Source: Polaribacter sp. KT25b
GTDB taxonomy: Bacteria; Bacteroidota; Bacteroidia; Flavobacteriales; Flavobacteriaceae
DNA: 64,000 bases
Direction of reading: 5' to 3'
NCBI RefSeq assembly: GCF_900105145.1
Contig: NZ_LT629752.1
Coordinates: 310,001-374,000 of the forward strand
Position 1 is the first letter of the stretch. Every line of letters starts with the position of its first letter. Below the pieces are notes generated by a model that was not told where the DNA came from, did no database searches, and saw only the letters and a list, made by a program, of their open reading frames with translations. Positions 35,657-44,973 of the stretch are shown one piece after another. A program made the translations under genes and the position numbers.

Positions 35657-35991
35657 TGGCCGTTAAACACAATTCTGAAATAAAATTTAATGTTGGTTTA
35701 GATGAAAACAAAGTTCCTGAAGAAATTTCTTGGACTGCAAAAGATGGCGGAATTGATAATGAAGCATCTAAAGCGATTATGATTTCTGTATGGGATCACA
35801 AACAAAAAGATACATTGCGTATGGATTTGTGGACCAAAGATATGCCGGTTGATGAAATGAAACAATTTTATCATCAAACATTAGTTTCTATGGCAGATGC
35901 TTTTGAAAAAGCTACAGACGATCAAAAGATGAGTGCTACTATGCGTGACTTTTGCGACTATTTTGCAGAAAAATTAGAGCTTAAAAAGTAA
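35656..35991 (+). CDS. gldC: gliding motility protein GldC
   Basis: The 111-residue soluble protein (SEIKFNVGLDENKVPEEISWTAKDGG...MRDFCDYFAEKLELKK) matches GldC, the usual partner of GldB. GldC is a small cytoplasmic protein with no enzymatic motif. Its start overlaps the gldB stop by one base. The end is 4 bases from the convergent folK gene, with no terminator visible between. Confidence 0.93.
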   Translation: MAVKHNSEIKFNVGLDENKVPEEISWTAKDGGIDNEASKAIMISVWDHKQKDTLRMDLWTKDMPVDEMKQFYHQTLVSMADAFEKATDDQKMSATMRDFCDYFAEKLELKK

Positions 35992-35995
35992 GTTT

Positions 35996-37120
35996 TTAAG
36001 CTTTTTTTATTTTATTGATAATAAAATCATAGTCTTCTGGATTATTAACAAAATCTATATCGGATACATCAATAATTACTACATTTAAGTCTTGTTGTGT
36101 GCTTATAAAATTTTTATAACCGTCATGTATTTTTTGTAAATATGCTGCTTCTATGTTTTGTTCATAATCTCTACCACGCTTTTTAATATTTTGTAAAAGT
36201 CTGTCTGTATTTTGATATAAATAGACATACAAATCTGGTTTTGTAATTTCTTTGTACATTAAATCAAACATTTTTCTGTACAATAAATATTCATCTTTTT
36301 GTAGTGTGATTTGTGCAAAAATTAATGATTTAAAGATGTAATAATCAGAAACTATTAAGTTTTTAAAGAGATCTAATTGAGCTAAATCATCAGATAATTG
36401 CTGGTATCTATCGGCTAAAAAACTCATTTCTAAAGGAAACGCATAACGTTCTTTGTCCTTGTAAAATTTTGGTAAAAACGGATTGTCAGCAAATCGTTCT
36501 AAAACAATTTTAGCATTAAATTCATCAGACAACATATTTGATAAAGATGTTTTTCCGGCACCAATATTTCCTTCAATAGCAATATAATTGTATTTTTCTG
36601 ATAAAGGAACTGGTCTTTTTAGTTTGTCATTAATTAATGAAACTTTAGACGAGTCCTTGCAATTTTTTAAACAAATAGAAAGCTGTTTTTTTTCTATCGG
36701 ATGAAAAGTATTTCCTGCAATTTCTGTTAAAGGTACCAAAACAAATTTACGTTCTAACATCTTTGGATGTGGCACTGTAAGTGTTTTAGAAAAGATAATT
36801 TCATCATCAAATAAAAGAATATCAATATCTATATTTCTATCAGAATATTCTTTAGATTCTTTTCGTTTTCTACCCAATTCTGTTTCTATATTTAAAAGAA
36901 TACTAATTAGTTTTTCTGGCGGATGATAAGTGGTAACTTTTAAACAAATATTAAAAAAATCTTCGCTATCAAAGCCCCAAGAAGCAGTTTTGTAAATCGA
37001 AGATACTTTTTGAATGTCACCAACTTTATCAGCAATTAAATTAATTGCATTTTGAAGGTTTTCAAGTTTATTACCTTGATTTGTTCCTAGAGATAAATAT
37101 GTGATACGTTGAATTTTCAT
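35996..37120 (-). CDS. folK: HPPK (FolK) fused to deoxynucleoside kinase
   Basis: Residues about 5-165 are 6-hydroxymethyl-7,8-dihydropterin pyrophosphokinase of folate synthesis, with YLSLGTNQGNKLENLQNAI, SWGFDSEDFFN and the signature RNIDIDILLFDD. Residues about 185-374 form a deoxynucleoside kinase of the dNK/dCK type, with P-loop YIAIEGNIGAGKTSL, ERFADNPFLPKFY and the Arg-rich KRGRDYEQNI lid. The 374-residue fusion joins folate synthesis and nucleotide salvage in one protein. From memory this fusion is common in Flavobacteria. Both halves appear complete. Confidence 0.92.
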   Translation of the reverse strand: MKIQRITYLSLGTNQGNKLENLQNAINLIADKVGDIQKVSSIYKTASWGFDSEDFFNICLKVTTYHPPEKLISILLNIETELGRKRKESKEYSDRNIDIDILLFDDEIIFSKTLTVPHPKMLERKFVLVPLTEIAGNTFHPIEKKQLSICLKNCKDSSKVSLINDKLKRPVPLSEKYNYIAIEGNIGAGKTSLSNMLSDEFNAKIVLERFADNPFLPKFYKDKERYAFPLEMSFLADRYQQLSDDLAQLDLFKNLIVSDYYIFKSLIFAQITLQKDEYLLYRKMFDLMYKEITKPDLYVYLYQNTDRLLQNIKKRGRDYEQNIEAAYLQKIHDGYKNFISTQQDLNVVIIDVSDIDFVNNPEDYDFIINKIKKA

Positions 37121-37290
37121 ATAAGATTTGCAAAGAAAATAAAAGGAATCTAATTATTCCCCATCTTTCATAAATTTAATAGAATAAATTTTTTGTGATT
37201 TATTTTGTTCTAATAATCTTAGTTCAAAATTTATATTTTTTTTGGCAATAGAAGTAGAAAGTTTATGAAAAGAATCACTAATTTTTATTT

Positions 37291-37776
37291 TTAGTAATCA
37301 GTTTTCTCTATTTGGTATTGTACGCTTTTTATAACAGTATCATTTTTAAAAATTAACTCTAAACATTCTTGTTTTGAATTAAAAGCGCCAGGTTTAAAAC
37401 CTAAGTTGTAATTCCATTTGTCTTGAGAATTTGCTTTGATACTATCATTCCAACCATACCATTCGCTTTTGCCTAAACTTTTTAGAATTTCAGTTTTTGT
37501 TTTACCTTTAAATAATTGGTTTTCTATAATTTGGTTACTCATTTCGAAACGTAATTTAGGTTCTTTTTTCCAGGCTTCAGAATCAAAATATTTTTCGTGA
37601 TGGTAACTGCTAAATATATTTAATAATGGATAAAATAGAAAAAAGTATACAATAGGAGTAAAAACTATATTTAATAGTAAACTTATCCATTTTCTATTGT
37701 CAATACTTTTTACAAATTGCCATAGTAGAATAAACACAAGTAGAAATAGAATAATAAAAACAGGAGTTAAAATCAT
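37291..37776 (-). CDS. hypothetical membrane-anchored protein with BamE/SmpA-like domain
   Basis: This 161-residue protein has two N-terminal transmembrane helices (about residues 3-22 and 31-53). Its soluble C-terminal part has KGKTKTEILKSLGKSEWYG followed by predicted strands, resembling the BamE/SmpA lipoprotein fold (G-x-T-xx-E-V-xx-L-G-x-P). Specific function unknown. It stands alone, and the next frame downstream (37154-37297) looks like a fragment without a start codon. Confidence 0.55.
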   Translation of the reverse strand: MILTPVFIILFLLVFILLWQFVKSIDNRKWISLLLNIVFTPIVYFFLFYPLLNIFSSYHHEKYFDSEAWKKEPKLRFEMSNQIIENQLFKGKTKTEILKSLGKSEWYGWNDSIKANSQDKWNYNLGFKPGAFNSKQECLELIFKNDTVIKSVQYQIEKTDY

Positions 37777-38030
37777 GTATAATTAAGGTTAATAGTAATG
37801 TATTTTATTCTTGAATAAGTTACAAATTTAATAAACAGAAATTATTCAATGAAATATATTTTTTGATATTAATTTTAGAAATATTTGTTTATAGTATTTT
37901 TCATATTGAAAGATTATATTTTAAAAAGAACTGAAAATCTTTAGAAATAATTTTATACATGTTTTTTCTTAAAAAAAAAGACTGTCTTTTTATAGACAGC
38001 CTTTTATTGTATGTTTAATTTTTTAGAGGT

Positions 38031-40277
38031 TTACTCTTCTTTTCTTGGTTCTCTTGGTTCTCTTGGTTTTCTGTCATCACGTCTGCGATTGTCTCTACCA
38101 CCTCTATTATCACGTCCACCACTACGTTTATCATCTCTTGGTGGTCTTGCAACATATCCTTCAGGTTTTGGTAAAATAGCTTTTCTAGAAACTTTTTCTT
38201 TACGAGTTCTTGGGTCTAAACCAAAGTACTTAACATCTAAAATATCGCCCATTTTTACTACATCAGAAACATTGTCTGTTCTTTCCCAAGCTAATTCGCT
38301 TACGTGTAATAAAACTTCGTTTCCTGGAGCTTCTGTATATTCTACAACAGCACCAAAATCTAACATTTTTATTACTTTTACTTCGTAAACACTACCAACT
38401 TGTGGTTTAAATAACATTGACTCAATTTTAGCAATAACAGCTTCAATTCCTTCTGGTTTAGTACCTAAAATTTCAATAATTCCTTCTTCGGTTACAGTGT
38501 CTTCTGTAATTACAATTGTAGTTCCAGTAGCTTTTTGTAATTCTTGAATATGTTTACCTCCAGGTCCAATAAATGCACCTATCATATCATTAGGAATACG
38601 TCTAGAAATCATTTTAGGCGCATGAGCTTTTACTTCTGCATTTGGAGCAGGAATAGTATCTGTTAATTTACTTAAAATATGTAAACGACCATCTCTTGCT
38701 TGTTTTAAAGCATTTACTAAAATTTCGTAAGAAAGACCTTTAACTTTAATGTCCATTTGGCAAGCAGTAATTCCATCTTCTGTACCTGTTACTTTAAAAT
38801 CCATATCTCCTAAATGATCTTCATCACCTAAAATATCAGATAGAACAGCATAACGATCACCATCAGAAATTAATCCCATTGCAATACCAGAAACTGGTTT
38901 TTTTAACTGAACACCAGCATCCATTAATGCCATTGTACCAGAACAAACAGTTGCCATAGAAGAAGAACCATTAGATTCTAACACTTCTGATACAACTCTT
39001 ACTGTATAAGGGCAATCAGCAGGAATCATTCCTTTTAATGCTCTTTGTGCCAAATTACCATGACCAACTTCTCTACGAGAAGTTCCTCTTAATGGGCGAG
39101 CTTCACCAGTACAAAAAGGAGGGAAGTTATAATGTAAATAGAAGTTTTCTTCACCTTCATAAGATGGCATATCTATTTGAATAGCATCTCTAGATGTTCC
39201 TAAAGTAACGGTTGCTAATGCTTGTGTTTCTCCACGAGTAAATATTGATGAACCATGAGTTGATGGTAAGTAATCTACCTCACACCAAATTGGTCTAATA
39301 TCTGTAGTTTTACGTCCGTCTAAACGTAAACCTTCTGCTAAAGTTAATTCTCTAACTGCATTTTTTTGTGCTTTGTTGAAATATTTTCCAATCAATCCGC
39401 CAAAATCTGCTAATTCTTCTTCAGAGAAAGTTGCTGTAATTTCTTCTTTTACTTCAGCAAAAGCATTTGTGCGTTCTACTTTAGAAGTTCCTTTTTTAGC
39501 AATTTCATAACATTTATCGTATGCTAAATCGTTAATTCTTTTCGCTAATTCTTCATCTTCTCTTTCTGGTTCGTACTCACGTGTAACTTTTTTACCAAAA
39601 GCTTCTGCTAAATTAACTTGAGCAGCACATTGTACTTTAATGGCTTCGTGTGCAAATTTAATTGCAGCTGCCATTTCTTCTTCAGAAATTTCATCCATTT
39701 CACCTTCAACCATCATTACAGAGTCTGCTGATGCTCCAATCATCATATCGATGTCAGATTCTGCTAATTGAGCTCTGTTTGGGTTGATTATAAATTCTCC
39801 ATTTACTCTTGCAACACGTGCTTCTGAAATTGGAGTTTCGAAAGGAAGGTCACTTAATTGAATAGCTGCTGATGCAGCTAAACCTGCTAAAGCATCTGGC
39901 ATAACATCTTCATCATGAGACATTAATTGTACCATCACTTGAGTTTCTGCATGATAATCTTTTGGAAATAATGGACGTAAAACACGGTCTACTAAACGCA
40001 TTGTTAATACTTCTCCATCACTTGGTCTTGCTTCTCTTTTAAAGAAACCTCCAGGATAACGTCCTGCAGCAGCAAATTTTTCTCTATAATCTACTGTAAG
40101 TGGTAAAAAATCAACGTCAGATTGTTTGTAGTTAGAAACTACAGTACATAATAACATAGCTTTACCCATTTGAACAACAACTGAACCGTGTGCTTGTTTT
40201 GCTAATTTACCGGTTTCTAATGAGATGGTTCTTCCATCTCCAAGGTCTATTACCTCTCTAAATACTTTTGGAATCAT
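38031..40277 (-). CDS. pnp: polyribonucleotide nucleotidyltransferase (PNPase)
   Basis: PNPase degrades RNA 3' to 5' with phosphate. The 748-residue protein has two RNase PH domains (about 10-225 and 300-540, with [14 protein letters not shown] and [21 protein letters not shown]), a KH domain with [16 protein letters not shown] and an S1 domain with [21 protein letters not shown]. The tail is unusual for Enterobacteria but common here: about 30 residues of Arg/Gly/Asp ([19 protein letters not shown]) that can bind RNA. It follows rpsO by 244 bases, the classic rpsO-pnp order. Confidence 0.97.
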   Translation of the reverse strand: MIPKVFREVIDLGDGRTISLETGKLAKQAHGSVVVQMGKAMLLCTVVSNYKQSDVDFLPLTVDYREKFAAAGRYPGGFFKREARPSDGEVLTMRLVDRVLRPLFPKDYHAETQVMVQLMSHDEDVMPDALAGLAASAAIQLSDLPFETPISEARVARVNGEFIINPNRAQLAESDIDMMIGASADSVMMVEGEMDEISEEEMAAAIKFAHEAIKVQCAAQVNLAEAFGKKVTREYEPEREDEELAKRINDLAYDKCYEIAKKGTSKVERTNAFAEVKEEITATFSEEELADFGGLIGKYFNKAQKNAVRELTLAEGLRLDGRKTTDIRPIWCEVDYLPSTHGSSIFTRGETQALATVTLGTSRDAIQIDMPSYEGEENFYLHYNFPPFCTGEARPLRGTSRREVGHGNLAQRALKGMIPADCPYTVRVVSEVLESNGSSSMATVCSGTMALMDAGVQLKKPVSGIAMGLISDGDRYAVLSDILGDEDHLGDMDFKVTGTEDGITACQMDIKVKGLSYEILVNALKQARDGRLHILSKLTDTIPAPNAEVKAHAPKMISRRIPNDMIGAFIGPGGKHIQELQKATGTTIVITEDTVTEEGIIEILGTKPEGIEAVIAKIESMLFKPQVGSVYEVKVIKMLDFGAVVEYTEAPGNEVLLHVSELAWERTDNVSDVVKMGDILDVKYFGLDPRTRKEKVSRKAILPKPEGYVARPPRDDKRSGGRDNRGGRDNRRRDDRKPREPREPRKEE

Positions 40278-40481
40278 AAAATTTTAATTCTAAATTTTTA
40301 ATTTGTTTGTTGTTGTGTTGTTGTTTGTTGTTGCAATGGAAATACAAGAATTTTGTTAGGATTCTTGATTTTTTTATTAATTTTCTGTTTGTTAGACAGA
40401 ATTAAATACTTTTTTTAATCCCTACTCTTGTAGGAAAGACAAATATTGTTTTGTAGCAAGCTACACGAAATTTGTCATAAT

Positions 40482-40514
40482 AAAAAAGAGGCACGTTTAT
40501 AGAGCCTCTTTTTT
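40482..40514 (-). terminator. rpsO terminator
   Basis: AAAAAAGAGGC and GCCTCTTTTTT pair around an 11-base loop and T-runs flank both sides. It lies just after the rpsO stop. A further imperfect hairpin (GACAAAT...ATTTGTC, about 40437-40475) sits in the spacer upstream of pnp and may be part of its leader. Confidence 0.7.
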
Positions 40515-40521
40515 TTGAGAA

Positions 40522-40791
40522 TTATTTTCTAATTCCTAATTCTTGAATAATTGCACGATATCTAGTAATATCAGACTTTTTAAGATAATCTAATAAACTT
40601 CTACGTTTACCAACTAACATTACTAATGAACGTTCAGTGTTAAAATCTTTACGATTTCTTTTTAAATGCTCTGTTAAGTGGTTAATTCTGTGTGTGAATA
40701 ACGCAATTTGACCTTCTGAAGTACCAGTATCGTTTTTACCTTTACCGTGTTTTTCGAAGATGCTTTCTTTTACTTCTTTTGTTAAGTACAT
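40522..40791 (-). CDS. rpsO: 30S ribosomal protein S15
   Basis: S15 binds 16S rRNA early in 30S assembly. The 89-residue sequence has GTSEGQIALFTHRINHLTEHL, RSLVMLVGKRRSLLDYLKK and RYRAIIQELGIRK, as in the family. It has a -7 box TATATTTG on the minus strand at 40847-40854, followed by the REP-like palindromic element from 40876. Confidence 0.97.
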   Translation of the reverse strand: MYLTKEVKESIFEKHGKGKNDTGTSEGQIALFTHRINHLTEHLKRNRKDFNTERSLVMLVGKRRSLLDYLKKSDITRYRAIIQELGIRK

Positions 40792-40846
40792 GCCAATATT
40801 ATTTAAATGATTTTTATGTATTTCAATGCGCTTTACATTGAAGCTG

Positions 40847-40854
40847 CAAATATA
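40847..40854 (-). promoter_or_regulatory. -7 box of the rpsO promoter
   Basis: TATATTTG on the minus strand matches TAnnTTTG, 56 bases before the rpsO ATG. The -33 position is not TTG and lies next to the palindromic element. Confidence 0.45.
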
Positions 40855-40875
40855 TAATTAATTTCTTACATACCT

Positions 40876-41048
40876 GTTGTGCATTTTGATGAAATTCTGT
40901 CAGTTCGAGTGAATTTTACGATTGAAATGAGTAAAATTTGTATCGAGAATAAGAATTTTAGCTTTTAATTAGTTCTCGATACAATTTTTCGTTCCTCAAA
41001 ATCACTCGAACTGACAGTTTTGGATATTTTTAGTCCAAAATGCACAAC
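40876..41048. repeat. long palindromic intergenic element
   Basis: A 173-bp segment has three nested inverted arms: GTTGTGCATTTTG (40876-40888) with CAAAATGCACAAC (41036-41048); CTGTCAGTTCGAGTGA (40897-40912) with TCACTCGAACTGACAG (41002-41017); and GTATCGAGAA with TTCTCGATAC at the core. From memory similar CAGTTCGAGTGA elements are frequent in flavobacterial genomes. The rest of the 433-base gap 40792-41224 holds the rpsO promoter and an ATT microsatellite near 41126-41142, and no gene. Confidence 0.7.
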
Positions 41049-41224
41049 GAGTTCTTACATAAATGAAAATATGAATTGAGAAATAAAAATAACTTTATAT
41101 AACTATCTCCTTAAATATTAGTAAGTTATTATTATTATTATTGCCATGAAGGTTTTTATAAATGCTATGAACACTTTGTAAATTTTCAAACCAATAAATA
41201 TTATTAACTTTAAATTAAATTATT

Positions 41225-41881
41225 ATGAAAAAAGTAAACTTTTTTTTGTGCATTTATCTGTACGATTATTTTAGCTACAATTTTAAATAGTTGTAGTGAA
41301 ACTAGTTATCATGAGTTCTCTCATGATTCTAAAATAGAGTCTTGGGTTCAAGAAAATAAAAAAGAAATTATCAACTATGATTGGGGGAAATTAACTACTT
41401 TTTCAGAAAAAGAACAAAAAGCAATATTGTGGGCTTTATCTCCAAAAAAAGGAAAAGATTTATGGCAAGAAAAAGTTAATCATATTTTAACTCTTGATTT
41501 GCCAAAAGTAGAAATGGGTACTTAAAATGGTTTGCAGGAATCTTTAAAGAAATAAAACACTAAGAAACAACGCCTGAATATTTGAATGTGAAAATGAAAA
41601 ATAAGACGTTAGAAGCTAAGGAGAAGTTTGGATGGAGTGATAAATTTATTCATGATTTATTCTTCGCAACTGACAATGTGGTTTTGAAATCAAAAGTACC
41701 TTCAATTCAGAATAATTCAAAACGTATTATAGATCAAAATCCACCAGATACTTGCGATTGTAAATTTGATTGGGGTTGTGGAGTTGTAAGTGGTAATTGT
41801 TTAAGTAATGAAGGTTGTAAACTTAATAATGGTGATTGTGGTTTTTTTGGAAATGATGATTGTAATGGTAGTTGTGCTTAA
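41225..41881 (+). pseudogene. decayed fulvocin-C-related cysteine-rich lipoprotein gene
   Basis: Read across three lesions, the gene would encode a lipoprotein signal ending LATILNSC|S, a helical middle part (FSEKEQKAILWALSPKKGK, then FGWSDKFIHDLFF) and a cysteine-rich tail CDCKFDWGCG...NEGCKL...CNGSC. I recognise this as the bacteriocin fulvocin C-related family of Bacteroidota. The lesions are a slip in an 8-T run at 41240-41247, a frame change near 41517-41522 and an in-frame TAA at 41561-41563. The last 99 codons remain open (41582-41881). The intact thioredoxin-like gene begins 11 bases later. Either the gene is dead or some lesions are sequencing errors or phase-variable. Confidence 0.7.
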
Positions 41882-41892
41882 TTAAAAATAAA

Positions 41893-42702
41893 ATGAAGAA
41901 ATTCTTTATTTACAGTATAGGTGTTGTGTTATTTTATCTTATTGTAAGATTTTTATTGAATGGACATGAGTTTATTTTTTCTGTTTTCATGATTTCTTCT
42001 TTTATTTTCAGTTTTTTCATTGAAAAAAAAGAGATGATTTATTCAATGTCACTTTTAACTTTAATATGGGGAATTCATTTTTTTAGAGAAAGTTCAATAA
42101 TAGTTAATATTATTATCTATTTTATCTTTACTCCATTAACTTTCTATTTAGGATATTATTTAAAAAATAAACATGTTTTTTATAAAATAATATACCCAGT
42201 TTTTTTAGTTTTAATTGGTGTTTACGGTTTTACTAATTTATGGTATTATACTACAAATTTTAACTCAAGAGTAAATTATAATTCACCAATAATGAATTTT
42301 CATAATAATGAGGTAAGAATTGATACAATTAAAAATGAAGTTATTGTTTTAGATTATTGGACCACAAGTTGTGGTGTATGTTTTAAAAAATTTCCGGAAT
42401 TCGAAAAGTTATATTTAAAATATAAAGAGAATCCAAATGTAAAATTATATGCTGTTAATATACCTATTAAAAGAGATACTTTTGGATCTGCAAAAAAAAT
42501 GATTGAAAAATATAATTATCAATTTCCTGTTTTGTATTCAGACTCAGATACTATTCCTAAACAACTTGGATTTAATAAGTATCCTCATTTAATAATTTTA
42601 AAGAATGGGAAAGTAAGATATAATGGATACCCTGCTTTAGGAGAAGATAATCTTTTTGTTAACTCCTTAGATGATGAAATAGAATTATTGCTAAAAGAAT
42701 AG
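41893..42702 (+). CDS. membrane protein with C-terminal TlpA-type thioredoxin domain
   Basis: The 269-residue protein has an N-terminal membrane part with about five helices (residues 1-120) and a C-terminal extracytoplasmic thioredoxin-fold domain. Its redox motif is TTSCGVCFKKFP (CxxC, CGVC) and the cis-proline loop is GFNKYPHLIILKNG. I start at the ATG at 41893; an upstream TTG in frame would overlap the preceding gene. It directly follows the cysteine-rich fulvocin-like relic, so its likely role was forming or reducing disulfides of that product outside the cytoplasm. A terminator follows at once. Confidence 0.75.
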   Translation: MKKFFIYSIGVVLFYLIVRFLLNGHEFIFSVFMISSFIFSFFIEKKEMIYSMSLLTLIWGIHFFRESSIIVNIIIYFIFTPLTFYLGYYLKNKHVFYKIIYPVFLVLIGVYGFTNLWYYTTNFNSRVNYNSPIMNFHNNEVRIDTIKNEVIVLDYWTTSCGVCFKKFPEFEKLYLKYKENPNVKLYAVNIPIKRDTFGSAKKMIEKYNYQFPVLYSDSDTIPKQLGFNKYPHLIILKNGKVRYNGYPALGEDNLFVNSLDDEIELLLKE

Positions 42703-42703
42703 A

Positions 42704-42733
42704 AAAAAGCCAGCAGTCGCTGGCTTCTTTTTA
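42704..42733 (+). terminator. terminator after the thioredoxin gene
   Basis: AAGCCAGC and GCTGGCTT form an 8-bp stem around AGTC, followed by CTTTTT. It is GC-rich for this genome. It separates this gene from the convergent accD. Confidence 0.85.
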
Positions 42734-43594
42734 TTAAGATCTAATTGGTAAATTCTGAATTAAATCAATATATAAATTTACTTGTTTTTTTAGTTCTTTT
42801 CTTTCATAAATTGCATCTAAGAAGCCGTGTTCTAGAACAAATTCAGATTTTTGAAACCCTTCTGGTAAATCTTTTCCTGTGGTATCTTTTACAACTCTTG
42901 GTCCTGCAAAGGCAATTAATGCATTAGGTTCTGCAATATTTATATCACCTAACATTGCGTAAGAAGCAGTTGTACCACCAGTAGTAGGATCGGTGCACAA
43001 AGAAATATATGGAATTTTAACTTCTGCTAATTGTGCTAATTTTGCTGATGTTTTTACCAATTGCATTAAAGAAAGTGATGCTTCCATCATTCTTGCTCCT
43101 CCAGATTTAGAAATCATTAAAAAAGGAATCTTGTTTTTGATAGAATAATCGATAGCTCTTGCAATTTTTTCTCCAACAACAGAACCCATAGAGCCACCAA
43201 TAAAAGCAAAATCCATAGCTGCAATTACTAAATCTTTTCCTAAAGATTTACCAACTGCTGTTCTAACAGCATCTTTTAATTTGGTTTTTTCTTGTACAGA
43301 TTTTAATCTATCTGGATATTTTTTAGTGTCTTCAAACTTTAATGGATCTTTAGAGGTTAGATTTGCATCTAATTCTTCAAATTTATTGTCATCAAAAAAC
43401 AGCTCGAAATATTCTTTACTACCAATTCTTACATGATATCCATCTTCTGGACTAACATATAAGTTTTTTTTTAGCTCTTCGGTATCAATAATTTTTCCAC
43501 TAGGAGTTTTGTACCAAAGCCCTTTTGGAGTATCTTTTTTTTCTTCTGTAGGAGTCTGAATTCCTTTGTCTTTACGTTTAAACCAAGCAGTCAT
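42734..43594 (-). CDS. accD: acetyl-CoA carboxylase carboxyltransferase subunit beta
   Basis: AccD is half of the carboxyltransferase that makes malonyl-CoA in fatty-acid synthesis. The 286-residue sequence has [41 protein letters not shown] and [18 protein letters not shown]. The N-terminal zinc ribbon of the E. coli protein (four cysteines) is replaced by [19 protein letters not shown] and [13 protein letters not shown] without cysteines. This appears normal for Flavobacteria, from memory. AccA is not in the window. Confidence 0.95.
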   Translation of the reverse strand: MTAWFKRKDKGIQTPTEEKKDTPKGLWYKTPSGKIIDTEELKKNLYVSPEDGYHVRIGSKEYFELFFDDNKFEELDANLTSKDPLKFEDTKKYPDRLKSVQEKTKLKDAVRTAVGKSLGKDLVIAAMDFAFIGGSMGSVVGEKIARAIDYSIKNKIPFLMISKSGGARMMEASLSLMQLVKTSAKLAQLAEVKIPYISLCTDPTTGGTTASYAMLGDINIAEPNALIAFAGPRVVKDTTGKDLPEGFQKSEFVLEHGFLDAIYERKELKKQVNLYIDLIQNLPIRS

Positions 43595-43730
43595 AGTTAG
43601 TTTATTTTATTGTTGATGTTTAATTTTTGTCTTCTAAAAAATAAAGAAACCAATTTACAAATGTAAAAGATTTTTATGAACTATAAATTTTCTTTAATAG
43701 ATTCTTTTTATAAGCCTCTTTTTTAAGCAT

Positions 43731-43767
43731 AAAAAAAAGCATTTTGAAATATTTCAAAATGCTTTTT
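43731..43767 (-). terminator. fbaA terminator
   Basis: GCATTTTGAAAT and ATTTCAAAATGC are perfectly complementary with almost no loop. A and T runs flank it on both sides, so it can serve both strands. Confidence 0.75.
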
Positions 43768-43789
43768 ATAAATTTTAGAATTTAAAATT

Positions 43790-44857
43790 TTATAATGTAT
43801 CTATATTATTTAAATCTTCAAATGCTTTTTTCAAACGTGTTTTAAAAGTTAATTCACCTTCACGTAACCATTTTCTTGGATCATAATATTTTTTATTTGG
43901 TTGGTCTGCTCCATCAGGATTACCAATTTGAGTAGCTAAATAAGCTGCTTTTCCTTGCATGTAATCTCTAATTCCTTCTGTAAAAGCAAACTGTAAATCA
44001 GTATCAATATTCATTTTGATAACTCCATAACCAATAGCTTCTCTAATTTCTTCTACTGTAGAACCAGATCCTCCGTGAAATACAAAATCGATATGATTTT
44101 CTTCAACACCATATTTTTTAGTAATAAAATCTTGAGAATTTCTTAAAATTTTTGGTGTTAATTTTACATTTCCTGGTTTATAAACTCCATGAACATTACC
44201 AAATGCTGCTGCAATTGTAAATTGAGGAGAAACTTTTAATAACTCTTCGTATGCATAAGCAACTTCTTCTGGTTGTGTGTATAATTTAGAATCATCTACA
44301 TCAGAGTTATCTACACCGTCTTCTTCACCACCGGTAATACCTAATTCGATTTCTAAAGTCATACCCATTTTAGCCATTCTAGCTAAATAAGTTTTACAAA
44401 TTTCGATGTTTTCTTCAATTGGCTCTTCAGATAAATCTATCATATGAGAACTATAAAGAGGTTTACCAGTTTCTGCAAAATGTTTTTCTGATGCGTCTAA
44501 TAAACCGTCAATCCAAGGTAATAATTTTTTAGCACAATGATCTGTGTGTAAAATTACAGGAACTCCGTAAGCTACTGCTAATTCATGAATGTGTTTTGCA
44601 CCTGCAATACCACCAGCGATAGCTGCTTTTTCACCTTCATTAGATAATCCTTTACCTGCATTAAATTGCGCTCCACCATTCGAAAATTGAATGATTACGG
44701 GTGCATTTAAATCTCTTGCAGTTTCTAAAACACCATTTATAGTGTCAGAACCTATAACATTTACTGCTGGTAAAGCAAAACCTTTTTCTTTTGCTAATTT
44801 AAAAATTGCTTGAACTTCTTTTCCTGTTGCTACTCCAGGTTTTATATTATGACTCAT
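43790..44857 (-). CDS. fbaA: class II fructose-1,6-bisphosphate aldolase
   Basis: This zinc-dependent aldolase interconverts fructose-1,6-bisphosphate with dihydroxyacetone phosphate and glyceraldehyde-3-phosphate. The 355-residue protein has the metal-binding HTDHCAKK, then EIELGITGGEEDGVDN, FVFHGGSGSTVEEIREA and VIKMNIDTDLQFAFTEG, all class II markers. Length is normal. It is a single gene with its own terminator at 43731-43767; 116 bases separate it from tamL. Confidence 0.97.
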   Translation of the reverse strand: MSHNIKPGVATGKEVQAIFKLAKEKGFALPAVNVIGSDTINGVLETARDLNAPVIIQFSNGGAQFNAGKGLSNEGEKAAIAGGIAGAKHIHELAVAYGVPVILHTDHCAKKLLPWIDGLLDASEKHFAETGKPLYSSHMIDLSEEPIEENIEICKTYLARMAKMGMTLEIELGITGGEEDGVDNSDVDDSKLYTQPEEVAYAYEELLKVSPQFTIAAAFGNVHGVYKPGNVKLTPKILRNSQDFITKKYGVEENHIDFVFHGGSGSTVEEIREAIGYGVIKMNIDTDLQFAFTEGIRDYMQGKAAYLATQIGNPDGADQPNKKYYDPRKWLREGELTFKTRLKKAFEDLNNIDTL

Positions 44858-44973
44858 CTTTTATTTTTTTTATGGATATTTTATATGTCAAAAGTACTAA
44901 AAAATAGTAGTTTAAGTGGCTAGAAATCTAAGAAAATAACGAAAACGTTATAGAGTTTTAGTACTGTTTTTTA

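Noticed and set aside
38011..38388. Plus-strand frame opposite the 3' end of pnp
   Set aside because: It mirrors the Arg/Gly-rich tail of PNPase (Ser/Leu/Pro-rich antisense) and has no independent support.
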